64,000 nucleotides of DNA from Olleya namhaensis (GCF_900114005.1 NZ_FORM01000002.1:186001-250000), one strand, 5' to 3'. Positions 7,630 to 17,414 are shown, counted from the stretch's first letter. Program-made: numbers and translations. Notes: generated by a model from the sequence alone, not told the origin.

Positions 7630-9602
7630 GAAAACTTTTACTTCTTTTATCTGTCATAATTGTAGGCATCGTTTTTACAGGTAGATTACTATACCTTCAA
7701 GTATACAATGCAACCTCAACAGATTTATACAAGGATAACGCCATCAGAAAGGTATTTGACTACCCTAAACGTGGTTTTGTTTATGACCGTAATGGCAAAC
7801 TATTAGTATCCAACCAACCGTCTTATGACGTCATGGTAATACCTAGAGAAGTAAAGCCTCTAGATACTTTAGAGTTTTGTAACTTATTAAAAATTGACAA
7901 GCCTACATTTATAAAAAAGCTTACAAAAGCTAACAGGTATTCTCCACGACTACCGTACGTTTTTGTGTCACACTTATCCAAAGAAGATTACGCCATTTTG
8001 CAAGAAAAAATGCGTAAATATGAAGGTTTCTATATTCAAAAACGTAGTTTAAGAAAATACGAAACTACTATTGGCGCTAATGTTTTAGGAGATATTGGTG
8101 AAGTAAACGATAGAAACATTAAAAATGATAACTATTATCAATCAGGAGACTTAATTGGTAAAGCAGGTGTTGAGGCGTCTTATGAGTCTACTTTACGAGG
8201 ACAAAAAGGTATTAAATTTATACAAAAAGACAGATTTAACAGAAACCTAGGACCTTACCAAGACGGGATACACGACACATTACCAGAAGCTGGAAAAGAT
8301 ATAAAAATAACCATTGATGCAGACCTACAAGCGTACGGTGAGCTATTAATGACCAACAAACGTGGTGGTATTATTGCTATAGACCCAAAATCAGGCGAAA
8401 TTCTAGCATTAGTATCTGGACCAAGTTATGATCCTAATATTTTAGTAGGTAGAGATCGCTCAAAAAACTTTACAAAATTATATAATGACTCCATAGCAAA
8501 TCCAACATTTGACAGAGGACTACAAGCGCAATATGCACCTGGATCTCCTTTTAAAGTTATAAATGCCTTAATTGGTTTACAAGAAGGCGTGGTAACTACT
8601 TCAGAACAGTTTACTTGTAGAATGGGATATTATTACAACGGTAGAAAACTACACGGTTGTCATAGCCATAGAAGTCCTGTTAATATGAATTTAGGTATTT
8701 ACGAATCCTGTAATGCCTACTTTGTTAATGTCTATAGACGAATTTTAGAAAAATACCCAACCTCAGCTGAAGGTATGGATGTTTGGAGTAATCATGCCAA
8801 GAGTTTTGGATTAGGTGATTATTTAGGATATGATTTAGTGGTTGGAAGAAAAGGACGCATTCCAGACAGTAAATTTTACGCCAAATGGTACGGTAAAAAT
8901 AGATGGAGTTCTACATTTATGACCTCTAACGCGATTGGACAAGGAGAAGTTGAAGCAACTCCTATACAATTAGCAAACATGGTTGCAGCTATTGCCAACA
9001 GAGGTTACTTTATAACACCACACATTATAAAAAGTATTGAAGGCGAAACTATTGACGAAAAATATACAACACCAAGATACACAACTGTAGACCGCAAACA
9101 TTTTGAACCCGTGGTAGAAGGAATGTACGATGTATTTAATAAAGGTACTGCAGAAAACTTACAAGTTGAAGGAATAGAAATTTGCGGAAAAACAGGGACT
9201 GCAGAAAACTATGCTAAAATTGACGGTGTACAAACGCAATTAACAGACCACTCCATTTTTGTTGCATTTGCACCTAAAGACAATCCTAAAATAGCCATTG
9301 CTGTATTTGTTGAAAATGGGTATTGGGGAAGTCGTTTTGCTGGAAAGATTTCTACTTTAATGATTGAACAATATTTAAACGGAAGTATTAGTCGTACAGA
9401 TTTAGAAAAATGGATTTTAACCCATAGTTTAGAAAACGAATATGCTAAACAATATTCTGGAGAGCCTTTTAAGATTAACAGAGAAACACAGTTACAAATT
9501 GTACCTGCTCCGAATAAAAACGACATAAACGCAACACCAAAAACAAACTTAGAAAAACAGCAAATACAAGCTACCCCAATACACGTAAATGAGGCAAACT
9601 GA
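7626..9602 (+). CDS. mrdA: Penicillin-binding protein 2, peptidoglycan DD-transpeptidase of the Rod complex
   Basis: A 658-residue class B PBP. One N-terminal membrane anchor (about residues 4-24) is followed by the pedestal/dimerisation domain (KRGFVYDRNGKLL, GDLIGKAGVEASYE) and the transpeptidase domain. The three active-site motifs are present: SPFK with nucleophile Ser307, SCN at 361-363 and KTG at 522-524. The C-terminal tail after about residue 610 is low-complexity, rich in N, Q, T and P, and poorly conserved. It cross-links the glycan made by RodA, whose gene starts 14 bases before this one ends. Confidence 0.96.
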   Translation: MRKLLLLLSVIIVGIVFTGRLLYLQVYNATSTDLYKDNAIRKVFDYPKRGFVYDRNGKLLVSNQPSYDVMVIPREVKPLDTLEFCNLLKIDKPTFIKKLTKANRYSPRLPYVFVSHLSKEDYAILQEKMRKYEGFYIQKRSLRKYETTIGANVLGDIGEVNDRNIKNDNYYQSGDLIGKAGVEASYESTLRGQKGIKFIQKDRFNRNLGPYQDGIHDTLPEAGKDIKITIDADLQAYGELLMTNKRGGIIAIDPKSGEILALVSGPSYDPNILVGRDRSKNFTKLYNDSIANPTFDRGLQAQYAPGSPFKVINALIGLQEGVVTTSEQFTCRMGYYYNGRKLHGCHSHRSPVNMNLGIYESCNAYFVNVYRRILEKYPTSAEGMDVWSNHAKSFGLGDYLGYDLVVGRKGRIPDSKFYAKWYGKNRWSSTFMTSNAIGQGEVEATPIQLANMVAAIANRGYFITPHIIKSIEGETIDEKYTTPRYTTVDRKHFEPVVEGMYDVFNKGTAENLQVEGIEICGKTGTAENYAKIDGVQTQLTDHSIFVAFAPKDNPKIAIAVFVENGYWGSRFAGKISTLMIEQYLNGSISRTDLEKWILTHSLENEYAKQYSGEPFKINRETQLQIVPAPNKNDINATPKTNLEKQQIQATPIHVNEAN

Positions 9603-10863
9603 TAGACATTTTAAATTTGATTGGTTAACCATACTACTATATTTTATACTAGTTATGTTTGGTTGGGTAAACATTATATCTGCTTCACATTCTGGAGAAG
9701 CTTTAGAGTTTTCTAATTTCTCGCATTTTTACAGCAAGCAATTAGTGTTTATTGGACTGTCTGTACTATTAATAATCCTTATTCTATCCATAGAAGCCAA
9801 GTTTTACGAGCGCTTTTCTAGTGTTATTTACATCATTGCCCTACTGTCTTTAGCGGGTCTATTTGTCTTTGGAAAAAATATAAATGGTGCCACATCTTGG
9901 TACCCAATTGGTAGTTTCACGTTTCAACCAGGAGAGTTTGCTAAGGTTGCCACTGCTCTAGCTGTTGCCAAATATATAAGCGATTTGAACACAGATATAA
10001 ATCGTTTTAATGATCAACTTAAAACCTTTGCTATAATTGTTACCCCTGCTCTATTAGTGCTATTACAACCTGATGCAGGAAGCGCCATTGTTTACGGTGC
10101 TTTTTTCTTTGTTTTATACAGAGAAGGTCTACCACACATTTACTTAATTGTAGGTGTCCTTTTAATACTACTTTCCATATTCGCATTAAAATTTGGAGTA
10201 ATCAGCACGTTGTTAATTACATCTATAGTTGTATTAACTTATTACTTTACAAGAAAGAAAAAACCATCCATTATACAACCTATTACTGTTATATTATTGT
10301 GCACGTCATTAGCATTTAGTGTGCGCTTTTTTTATGATAATATTCTTCCTGCGCATCAAAAAGACCGCATTACAATTTGGTTGAGTCTTGAAAAAGACCC
10401 TGACAAATTGGAGCGCATGAAAAAGACCGTTGCCTACAACTTAAATGAATCTGAAAAAGCCATTAGTAGTGGTGGATTTAAAGGAAAAGGATTTTTAGAA
10501 GGTACACGTACCACAGGTAATTTTGTGCCAGAACAGCACACTGATTATATTTTTAGTACTGTTGGAGAAGAATGGGGTTTTATTGGTAGCTTTTTAACGG
10601 TAGTTGTTTTTCTTTTGCTAATTATTAGGATACTTATACTTGCCGAACGACAGAAAACACAATTTAGCAGAATGTATGGTTATGCAGTAGGCGCCATACT
10701 CTTTTTACACTTTATGATTAATATTGGTATGGTCATGGGATTAATACCAACCATTGGTATACCACTACCCTTCTTTAGCTATGGTGGCTCTGGTCTTTGG
10801 GGTTTTACAATCTTAGTATTTATCTTTATTAAGTTAGATTCTAATCGTATTAATGAGTGGTAG
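9589..10863 (+). CDS. rodA: Rod shape-determining protein RodA, SEDS peptidoglycan glycosyltransferase
   Basis: This 424-residue polytopic membrane protein of the SEDS family polymerises lipid II for cell elongation with PBP2. About ten membrane helices are evident. Conserved features include INGATSWYPIGSFTFQPGEFAK, QPDAGSAIVY, the extracellular FVPEQHTDYIFSTVGEEWGF and the C-terminal GIPLPFFSYGGSGL. It completes the mreBCD-mrdA-rodA operon. Confidence 0.97.
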   Translation: MRQTDRHFKFDWLTILLYFILVMFGWVNIISASHSGEALEFSNFSHFYSKQLVFIGLSVLLIILILSIEAKFYERFSSVIYIIALLSLAGLFVFGKNINGATSWYPIGSFTFQPGEFAKVATALAVAKYISDLNTDINRFNDQLKTFAIIVTPALLVLLQPDAGSAIVYGAFFFVLYREGLPHIYLIVGVLLILLSIFALKFGVISTLLITSIVVLTYYFTRKKKPSIIQPITVILLCTSLAFSVRFFYDNILPAHQKDRITIWLSLEKDPDKLERMKKTVAYNLNESEKAISSGGFKGKGFLEGTRTTGNFVPEQHTDYIFSTVGEEWGFIGSFLTVVVFLLLIIRILILAERQKTQFSRMYGYAVGAILFLHFMINIGMVMGLIPTIGIPLPFFSYGGSGLWGFTILVFIFIKLDSNRINEW

Positions 10864-10870
10864 TGTTTTT

Positions 10871-10900
10871 GCCTTTTACCTTTTGCCTTTTGCCTTTTGC
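10871..10900. repeat. Four tandem copies of a 7-base unit (GCCTTTT)
   Basis: Directly behind the rodA stop, GCCTTTT, ACCTTTT, GCCTTTT and GCCTTTT stand head to tail, followed by GC. It lies in non-coding DNA between rodA and the convergent TonB receptor. It has no clear hairpin, so it is best described as a microsatellite. Confidence 0.85.
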
Positions 10901-10982
10901 AAAGTTTGAACATTCACTTATATAAAAATGACTCCTTTTCACAACTTGATTACAACTAGTTGTTTCGGTTTAAAATAACACA

Positions 10983-11020
10983 TAAAAAAATCCCTTTCAA
11001 CTTGACGTTAAAAGGGATTT
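10983..11020 (-). terminator. Terminator after the TonB-dependent receptor gene
   Basis: On the minus strand AAATCCCTTT and AAAGGGATTT form a 10-bp stem followed by a T-run. It begins about 20 bases past the receptor stop and may also limit read-through from rodA. Confidence 0.85.
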
Positions 11021-11041
11021 GAAATTTTATTTTATTTCATC

Positions 11042-13786
11042 TTAAAGATTATAAATAAATCGAGCTGTAACAAATCTAGGTTGAATAAAATACTCACTAG
11101 TGCTTACAGAAAAAGCATCGTTACTATTTTGCACTCTAGAATCCGTATCTAATAAATTTGTAGCTTTAAGCTCATATTCCCATTTACTATCACTACTTTT
11201 TCTATACGCTAAATTAGCATTCCATAATCCAAAACTATTACTATTACCTTCTAGCGTTTGACGGTTGTATGTATAGTCTGTTTTAAAGGTGAATTTTTTA
11301 AATATTAACGCATCAAATTCTGCTGATGGGGCATTGGTATATATTTTAGTACGCCTTGTCCCTTGGTCATTATCACTTAAACCATACGTATATCGTAATT
11401 TAAAATTTGGAGCTTCTCTAAAATTAGATCTAAACTCAGCTGTATAACTTTGACTATAGTTTTCGTTAACCGAAACTTGACTATTAATAAACTGATTAAA
11501 TTTAGAGTAGTTAAATGTTCCTCTAACACTAGCTTGTAATTTTCCAAAACGTCTTTGAAAACGTCCGCTTGCACTTAAACTCTCGTCATCTAAACCAGAA
11601 TTATAAGGTGTACTTGTTCTAATAACAGATCCCGGCTGAAACTCTGATACGTTTCTAATATTATCAATGTTTTTAGAGTAGTTAATAAACGCAAACACGT
11701 TAGTATAATTAAACATGTTAAAACTAAAGTAACTTAAGTTTATATTATGTGCTAAAGAGCTTTCTAAATCAGGATTTCCTCTAAACGTAGAATTATAATT
11801 GTTTAAAACTAAACCTTGGGCAAACTGATTAACATCCGTAAACTGCGTCTGCATCTTATAAGATAAATTTAAAGTTTCTGTCCCCTTTAATTGAATACGC
11901 ACATTTAAATCTGGCAATACTCTAAAAAAGTTATCCGTTGTCTTAGTACTAAACTGATCGTTAACAGCACTATAAGCATGTGCAGAAACTCCAGGACTAA
12001 TTGTAAACTTACCAGTTTTAAAACGATAATGCGCTCCTAGATACAAATCACTAAACGTGTACTTAATATCATTAACATCAGACAAACCTGTTATTGTGGT
12101 ATTGGTGTCTAATTCTGAACCATCATCCAAGGTTTGAAAAATATTAGAATCAAATTGCTGATTGCTATAAATAGTTCCAACTGTAAAGTTTATGTCACTC
12201 TTTTTATTTAGAATATTCCAATAATCTACTTTAGCATCTACTTGATTAGTTTTAACACGTTTTTGTTGATTAACATCATAACTAACCTGCGTCCCATCTA
12301 AACCTAAACCTTGAGCAGTGTCATCAAAAGGATCCCTGTTATTTGGATCAGCATCAGTATTATTACTTGGATCATTTTGCAGTAAAGCATTGTAAAATGG
12401 ATCTTCATCTTGCAATAAATGTTGTATTGATAATGCAAAAATATTATCTTCATCCATTGTGTAATAATAATTTAAATTTTGATTTATCTTGTATGGATTG
12501 GTTTCTTCATTTTGATCAATTGGTCCAATCACGTTAGAGAACGTTCCGTTTAATTGTTCGTCTTTAGACACACGTCCTAAAATATCATAATCCAATTGAT
12601 TACTCGCATTTGGTTTGTATTTAGCACTAAACTTAACCAACCCTAAATCACTTTTTTGTTGCGTATTGCTCTGTGTGTTTTCATCAGGAATACCTAACGT
12701 CTGATCTGTATATAATACCGCACTGTTTTCCTGCAACTCTATTCTGCTACTTGCAAAAATGGCAAATCCACTAACATCTAAAGTACTTTTTGGAGAGTAG
12801 CTAAAATTAGCAGCACCAAACTTAGTATTAATACTTTTTGCTTGATTGTTTTGAAGTTGTCTAAAACCTAAGTCATTACTACCTAAACTAATGTTAGTTC
12901 CACTTTGCTGACTTGGTTGTTGGAAGCCTCCTGAGAAATTAAAAATATCACGACGCGACAATGCTAATTCGCCAATATTATTTAAATCACCAATAAAATT
13001 AATACTCTTTTTAGGGCTATAATAAAATAATTTAGGCTGTGCTAAATACAGCTCACCACTACTAGAATCTCCCGCTCCAGCAGTAATAGTACCAAACCAA
13101 AAGTTTTTCTTTCCTTCTTTTAATTTAATATTAATGGCAATATTATCTTGGTTATTAGTCACACCACTTAATTGACCAACTTCAGAATAATTTTTTAAAA
13201 CCTGAACTTTATCAATAGCATTTGCTGGGATATTTTTTGTTGCCAATTTAGTATCACCATCAAAAAACTCTTTACCATCAATCATAACTTTACCAACCTT
13301 CTTTCCTTCAATCTCTACCTCTCCATCGTCATTAATCTCTACACCTGGCATTTTTTCTAGTACATCACCAAGTTTACGTTCCGTTCCGTTTTTAAAAGAA
13401 TCTGCGTTGTATGTAATTGTATCTCCACTTATAGTCACTGGCATTTCATAAGTAATTTCAACTTCATCCAAACTATTATCAATAGTCATTATGTAGTCTT
13501 TAGTAATACCTGCTTCTTTAGTATTAACAGTCTCAGAAATTTGTTGCATTCCAATATAGCTTACCTTAATACTATAACTAGAATTAACATCTAAATTAAG
13601 CTTATAACGTCCTTTATCGTTAGTTATAGCGTAAGACTCTAATATTTTAGTCTCTTGGTTTATAGCGATTACATTAGCTAGCTCTAATGCAACACCTGTG
13701 CTATCTTTTACTACACCTTCAAATTTGACTTGGGCAAACGAGGTGCTAGCCACTAATAAAAGCAGCGTGGTTAAAATATGTTTCAT
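11042..13786 (-). CDS. TonB-dependent receptor / outer membrane beta-barrel protein with carboxypeptidase-like regulatory domain
   Basis: 914 residues. A signal peptide (ending TSFAQ) precedes a CarboxypepD_reg-like domain (VKFEGVVKDSTGVALELANV) to about residue 100. A plug domain comes next (RKLGDVLEKMPGVEI, KVGKVMIDGKEFF, AIDKVQVLKNYSEVG), then a long 22-strand-type barrel ending FIYNL. It is probably an outer-membrane TonB-coupled transporter; the substrate cannot be told from sequence. It starts 37 bases after the GLPGLI-family gene, which appears to be its operon partner, a frequent pairing in this phylum. Confidence 0.87.
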   Translation of the reverse strand: MKHILTTLLLLVASTSFAQVKFEGVVKDSTGVALELANVIAINQETKILESYAITNDKGRYKLNLDVNSSYSIKVSYIGMQQISETVNTKEAGITKDYIMTIDNSLDEVEITYEMPVTISGDTITYNADSFKNGTERKLGDVLEKMPGVEINDDGEVEIEGKKVGKVMIDGKEFFDGDTKLATKNIPANAIDKVQVLKNYSEVGQLSGVTNNQDNIAINIKLKEGKKNFWFGTITAGAGDSSSGELYLAQPKLFYYSPKKSINFIGDLNNIGELALSRRDIFNFSGGFQQPSQQSGTNISLGSNDLGFRQLQNNQAKSINTKFGAANFSYSPKSTLDVSGFAIFASSRIELQENSAVLYTDQTLGIPDENTQSNTQQKSDLGLVKFSAKYKPNASNQLDYDILGRVSKDEQLNGTFSNVIGPIDQNEETNPYKINQNLNYYYTMDEDNIFALSIQHLLQDEDPFYNALLQNDPSNNTDADPNNRDPFDDTAQGLGLDGTQVSYDVNQQKRVKTNQVDAKVDYWNILNKKSDINFTVGTIYSNQQFDSNIFQTLDDGSELDTNTTITGLSDVNDIKYTFSDLYLGAHYRFKTGKFTISPGVSAHAYSAVNDQFSTKTTDNFFRVLPDLNVRIQLKGTETLNLSYKMQTQFTDVNQFAQGLVLNNYNSTFRGNPDLESSLAHNINLSYFSFNMFNYTNVFAFINYSKNIDNIRNVSEFQPGSVIRTSTPYNSGLDDESLSASGRFQRRFGKLQASVRGTFNYSKFNQFINSQVSVNENYSQSYTAEFRSNFREAPNFKLRYTYGLSDNDQGTRRTKIYTNAPSAEFDALIFKKFTFKTDYTYNRQTLEGNSNSFGLWNANLAYRKSSDSKWEYELKATNLLDTDSRVQNSNDAFSVSTSEYFIQPRFVTARFIYNL

Positions 13787-13823
13787 TTGTATTATTTAAT
13801 TGGTTGGGTTATGTACTAAAAAA

Positions 13824-14738
13824 TTAATTACGACGTCCTCCGCCTCTTCCTCCACGTGATCTAAACATCTCGCGCATCTCTTCCATTTTTTTCTTTACAA
13901 TGTCTTGATACGCTTCCATAGTAACTTCTTTACCTTTAGTAGGCTTTTTGATTTCGTTTTTATCAGAAGGATTCATGACTATTTTAGTACATAAAATGGT
14001 AGTTCTACCAGAATTAACCTCCAAGATTAAGCCAGGAAGTCCCCAATATTCTCCAGGACCAGCGCTTACAGGGATATCCATAGTATACCAAGCAACAACC
14101 TCAACTTCTTTAGGGATTTCTATATCTTCAAAAGGATCTTTTGGCACATCTGCTTTTGTGCTATCACTTTTAACCTCTGCAGTTTCTTTTTTATCAGCCT
14201 CTTTTTTTCCTCTATCACCACCTCTTCTTCTCATGTTGGTCCAATCGGCAGCATCAACCTTTTTAGTAGCAGTAGCCTTAAAACAAGTATACTTACCAAT
14301 TTGCTTAGACTCGCCAGTCATTTTCCAATCTAACTTGACTAAACTATCTTTAATTAAAAACTGCTTACCAAAAAACTCTTGATCTTGCAATAATTGATTG
14401 TCTTTAACATTTTTATATACCGTTCCTGCAGACATACCACCCATATTAAATCCACCTCTACCTCCACTTGGTGCTTCTAAAGCTTCGTCTTCTTTATACA
14501 TAGATTCTGTTTTATTAAAATCTAGAATAAATGTTTTTTCAAGCATACTCTTCATACGCTCCATAATAGACTTCTTACGTTCAGGGCTCATCTCACGTCC
14601 ACCAAAACTATCCATATCAACAGTTGTCTTTGACATATAAATAGCTTGACCTTGAAAACCATCTTGCGCAAACGCATTTGATGACATAATCATGACCACT
14701 AGAATAGCCAGATTTTTAATAGTAGTTTTTAGTTTCAT
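13824..14738 (-). CDS. GLPGLI family exported protein
   Basis: The 304-residue protein is taken from the ATG at 14738, which gives a clean signal peptide (KLKTTIKNLAILVVMIMSSNAFA); a longer frame from 14786 would bury it. The family signature reads YWGLPGLILEV near residue 250. The protein is rich in Lys, Glu and Gly, with three Gly/Arg patches (GGRGGFNMGG, RRRGGDRGKK and C-terminal RGGRGGGRR). GLPGLI proteins are periplasmic or surface proteins of unknown function. Its position directly upstream of a TonB-dependent receptor suggests a joint role in uptake or envelope maintenance. Confidence 0.88.
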   Translation of the reverse strand: MKLKTTIKNLAILVVMIMSSNAFAQDGFQGQAIYMSKTTVDMDSFGGREMSPERKKSIMERMKSMLEKTFILDFNKTESMYKEDEALEAPSGGRGGFNMGGMSAGTVYKNVKDNQLLQDQEFFGKQFLIKDSLVKLDWKMTGESKQIGKYTCFKATATKKVDAADWTNMRRRGGDRGKKEADKKETAEVKSDSTKADVPKDPFEDIEIPKEVEVVAWYTMDIPVSAGPGEYWGLPGLILEVNSGRTTILCTKIVMNPSDKNEIKKPTKGKEVTMEAYQDIVKKKMEEMREMFRSRGGRGGGRRN

Positions 14739-14899
14739 TGTAATAGATTTTAAATTTATAAGGGTAATACGTCCATTAGACCTCAAAAAAAGATAATGGT
14801 TTAATCTAAAAGTGTTAAAAATTAAATTAGCAAAAACAATAGTCCTCTAAATATGTTTTCTGATGCACCTTTGGTTTAGTTTTTGTACATTGGTAGTCC

Positions 14900-15679
14900 A
14901 TGAAGGCAATACTAATATTATTCTGTATTTTATCATTTCCCTTATACGCTCAAGATGCGATAAGCGCGACTTTAGTCCAAAAGGACAGTCTAGATGCCGA
15001 TCAATTTATTTCTAAAAATAATTTTGAAAGCCTCTATTACATAAAAGACAATTCGTTTATAAAAAGCCAAGATGGCAATACTATAAACTACAGTAATTTT
15101 CAGTTAGGCAAAATAACCACCGCACACACTTTTAATCCGTTAAAAATAAACGTGTTTTATGCAGACCTAAACACAGTGATTATATTAGATAATAGATTAG
15201 CCGAAGTCTCTAAAATAGACTTTAACGCATTACAAGACTACAAAAACGTATCGCATGTAACTACCGGTTTTGATAATACTGTTTGGTTATTTAACCAAGA
15301 TTTTCAGTATTTAGAATTATACGATTACAAAACACAAACCACACGTTACAAAACCATACCAGTAGCCTCAAAGGTTTTAGACATAACAAGTAATTACAAT
15401 TACTGCTGGTTATTGACAGAAAACAACCTGTATTGTTATAATTATTTTGGAAGTGTTGTTTACAAAATCAAAAACGATGGCTATTCAAGCATCAAAGCCT
15501 CCAACAAAAACCTAATAATTAAAAACCAAAACGGTTTAATTTTTTATAATCACAAAACCAAAACACTGATACCTATTAAATTACCAAATATGTTAATAAG
15601 TCAGTTTTTTGTAACCAATCAAATCCTGTATATTTACAATCGTAAATTACTATTTCAATACCAACTTAAAACAGACTAA
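14900..15679 (+). CDS. Exported hypothetical protein, possible beta-propeller
   Basis: I do not recognise a named family in these 259 residues. A signal peptide (MKAILILFCILSFPLYA) is followed by short repeating beta-strand-like blocks (NTVIILDNRLAEVSKID, NTVWLFNQDFQYLELYD, NYCWLLTENNLYCYN, NGLIFYNHKTKTLIPI) in the pattern of WD40/PQQ-like propeller blades. It ends 2 bases before the deoxynucleoside kinase start, so the two are co-transcribed. The functional link between an exported protein and a cytosolic kinase is not obvious. Confidence 0.75.
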   Translation: MKAILILFCILSFPLYAQDAISATLVQKDSLDADQFISKNNFESLYYIKDNSFIKSQDGNTINYSNFQLGKITTAHTFNPLKINVFYADLNTVIILDNRLAEVSKIDFNALQDYKNVSHVTTGFDNTVWLFNQDFQYLELYDYKTQTTRYKTIPVASKVLDITSNYNYCWLLTENNLYCYNYFGSVVYKIKNDGYSSIKASNKNLIIKNQNGLIFYNHKTKTLIPIKLPNMLISQFFVTNQILYIYNRKLLFQYQLKTD

Positions 15680-15681
15680 CT

Positions 15682-16296
15682 ATGCACGTTGCCATAGCAG
15701 GAAACATAGGCGCAGGAAAAACGACGCTTACTAAATTATTAGCCAAACACTTTAACTGGGAGGCGCAATTAGAAGACGTTGTAGACAACCCGTACCTTGA
15801 CGATTTTTATAATCAGATGGAACGTTGGAGTTTTAACCTGCAAGTTTACTTTTTAAACAGTCGTTTTAGACAGGTTTCTCAAATTCACGAAAGTGGAAAA
15901 GACATCATACAAGACAGGACTATTTATGAGGATGCACACATATTTGCTCCTAACCTGCACGCTATGGGTTTAATGACCAATCGCGATTTTGAAAACTACA
16001 AATCCCTTTTTGATCTAATGGAAGGTTTTGTTGCCAGTCCTGATTTATTAATTTACTTACGCAGTTCTATCCCAAATTTGGTATCTCAAATACACAAACG
16101 TGGACGTGATTACGAAAACTCAATAAGCATAGATTACCTAAGCAGACTTAACGAGCGTTACGAGGCTTGGATACATGGTTACACAAAAGGTAATTTATTA
16201 GTTATTGATGTAGACAATATGGACTTTGTTGCAAATCCTGAAGACTTAGGTATTATTATCAATAAAATAGACGCAGAAATAAACGGTTTATTTTAG
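15682..16296 (+). CDS. Deoxynucleoside kinase
   Basis: 204 residues of the dCK/dGK-type deoxynucleoside kinase family, which phosphorylates deoxynucleosides for the salvage of DNA precursors. The P-loop GNIGAGKTT is at residues 7-15. Other features are the substrate-site ERWSFNLQVYFLNSR, the DRTIYEDAHIFA motif (equivalent to DRS/ERS) and the lid segment HKRGRDYE. It follows an exported protein gene with 2 bases between. Confidence 0.93.
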   Translation: MHVAIAGNIGAGKTTLTKLLAKHFNWEAQLEDVVDNPYLDDFYNQMERWSFNLQVYFLNSRFRQVSQIHESGKDIIQDRTIYEDAHIFAPNLHAMGLMTNRDFENYKSLFDLMEGFVASPDLLIYLRSSIPNLVSQIHKRGRDYENSISIDYLSRLNERYEAWIHGYTKGNLLVIDVDNMDFVANPEDLGIIINKIDAEINGLF

Positions 16297-16301
16297 ATAG
16301 T

Positions 16302-16398
16302 TTGGGGCGTTACCACAAGGGTCGCGCTGTACATTATATCTTTTTTTGCCATTTGTGGCAGCAAAAAAAGGATGCCATTTCCATCGCTAACGCGGGCT
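16302..16398. repeat. REP-like extragenic palindromic element
   Basis: A GC-rich island between two convergent genes. It opens with GGGGCGTTACCACAAGGGTC and closes with CGCTAACGCGGGC, so GCGTTA and TAACGC form outer inverted arms. Inside is a nested hairpin (16341-16369) with TTTTTTTGC/GCAAAAAAA outer arms and a GCCA/TGGC tip. From memory, sequences of this shape (GGGCGTTACC..AAGGGTCGCGCT..CTAACGCGGGC) recur between genes in many flavobacterial genomes. The inner hairpin could also terminate both flanking genes. Confidence 0.65.
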
Positions 16399-17402
16399 TA
16401 TTTAATAAGACCATGACTTCTAGCATGGACTATAGCCTCTTTACTAGAATTTACCAATAACACTGGAGTTTGCTTATAATGACTAAGTAAACTTTTTACC
16501 CGCTTGGTTTTCTTCTTATCATTAACACTTCTTAAATATACTGCTTTAATACGGTCAGGATAGGCATTTACAAGTTGTAGATAAATATCAGGATCATGCT
16601 CTCCACTATCACCAATTAAAATAATAGATAACTTAGGATACGTCTTTAAAATATTTTCAATCTCTAACTGTTTTTCAGGCTTACTATCAGGCGTTTTCTT
16701 TTTAAAAATAGTACTAAAACCCCTCAATAAAATTGGGCCTTTAGGAAAATTATTAGTTCTTAAAAAAAACTCTAAATAACGGTATAAATTCCATGGACTA
16801 TGGCTTACGTAAAAAATAGGATTCGCCTTTTTATTAGTAGGACCTTTATGCAATTTATGGTAAAAATCTGCTGCACCTTCCAACGGAATTCTATTTTGAG
16901 CATGTTTAAAAAATGTATTATACAACACACGCCATTTTAAAACAGACACCACACCAGTGTGCAAAATAGTATCATCAATATCGCTAATAACACCAAAGTC
17001 AGAATCCTGATTAGGTATCAACAACTCTGCACGGAATCTATTCTGACTTTGTATTGTTCGTTTTAAAGACGCATCATCATAAGACACCTCAAAATTTAAC
17101 CAACCTTCCGTATTTATAAAATCACCAAAATCAGAAATAGCTTCATCTATTTTATAATAGCCATCCTTATCCGTTTCAGTGTAAAATACTTGATTATTAG
17201 GGAGTGTAATTTTAAGTCTTGTATGTTTTATTTCGTCGGTTTCAAATCGTTTCCACGTATTCAAAACAAGATTAAACATACTTTTTTGGTCTAAGTCAAT
17301 AGTTTCGTCTTCCAACGCACGACCGCGATGGTACAAATGGCTGGGCGTACCATAACTTAAAAACGAAATAATTTGTAAGGGATCTTTCTTAAACCAACTC
17401 AT
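16398..17402 (-). CDS. App1-family (DUF2183) phosphatase domain protein
   Basis: 334 residues. The C-terminal half (about 135-330) carries the App1 phosphatidate-phosphatase catalytic domain of the HAD superfamily: DIDDTILHTGV (DxDxT nucleophile motif), SHSPWNLYRYLE and LIGDSGEHDPDIY. The N-terminal half (about 25-125) looks like a small beta-sandwich. In yeast App1 dephosphorylates phosphatidic acid; the bacterial substrate is not known. It is transcribed alone. The TATATTTG -7 box is only 4 bases from the ATG, suggesting a leaderless or nearly leaderless mRNA. Confidence 0.85.
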   Translation of the reverse strand: MSWFKKDPLQIISFLSYGTPSHLYHRGRALEDETIDLDQKSMFNLVLNTWKRFETDEIKHTRLKITLPNNQVFYTETDKDGYYKIDEAISDFGDFINTEGWLNFEVSYDDASLKRTIQSQNRFRAELLIPNQDSDFGVISDIDDTILHTGVVSVLKWRVLYNTFFKHAQNRIPLEGAADFYHKLHKGPTNKKANPIFYVSHSPWNLYRYLEFFLRTNNFPKGPILLRGFSTIFKKKTPDSKPEKQLEIENILKTYPKLSIILIGDSGEHDPDIYLQLVNAYPDRIKAVYLRSVNDKKKTKRVKSLLSHYKQTPVLLVNSSKEAIVHARSHGLIK

Positions 17403-17406
17403 TACT

Positions 17407-17414
17407 CAAATATA
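17407..17414 (-). promoter_or_regulatory. -7 promoter element abutting the App1 start codon
   Basis: TATATTTG on the minus strand is an exact TAnnTTTG match ending 4 bases before the ATG at 17402. The predicted transcription start falls at or next to the start codon. Confidence 0.5.

Noticed and set aside
10871-10900. CRISPR-like or regulatory repeat array
   Set aside because: Unit of 7 bases with no spacers; a simple microsatellite.
13948-14382. A 144-codon plus-strand frame inside the GLPGLI gene
   Set aside because: Antisense shadow of a real gene with signal peptide and GLPGLI motif; no independent promoter or homology pattern.
14739-14786. Upstream in-frame start of the GLPGLI gene
   Set aside because: It would place 16 residues before a clear signal peptide; the ATG at 14738 is better.
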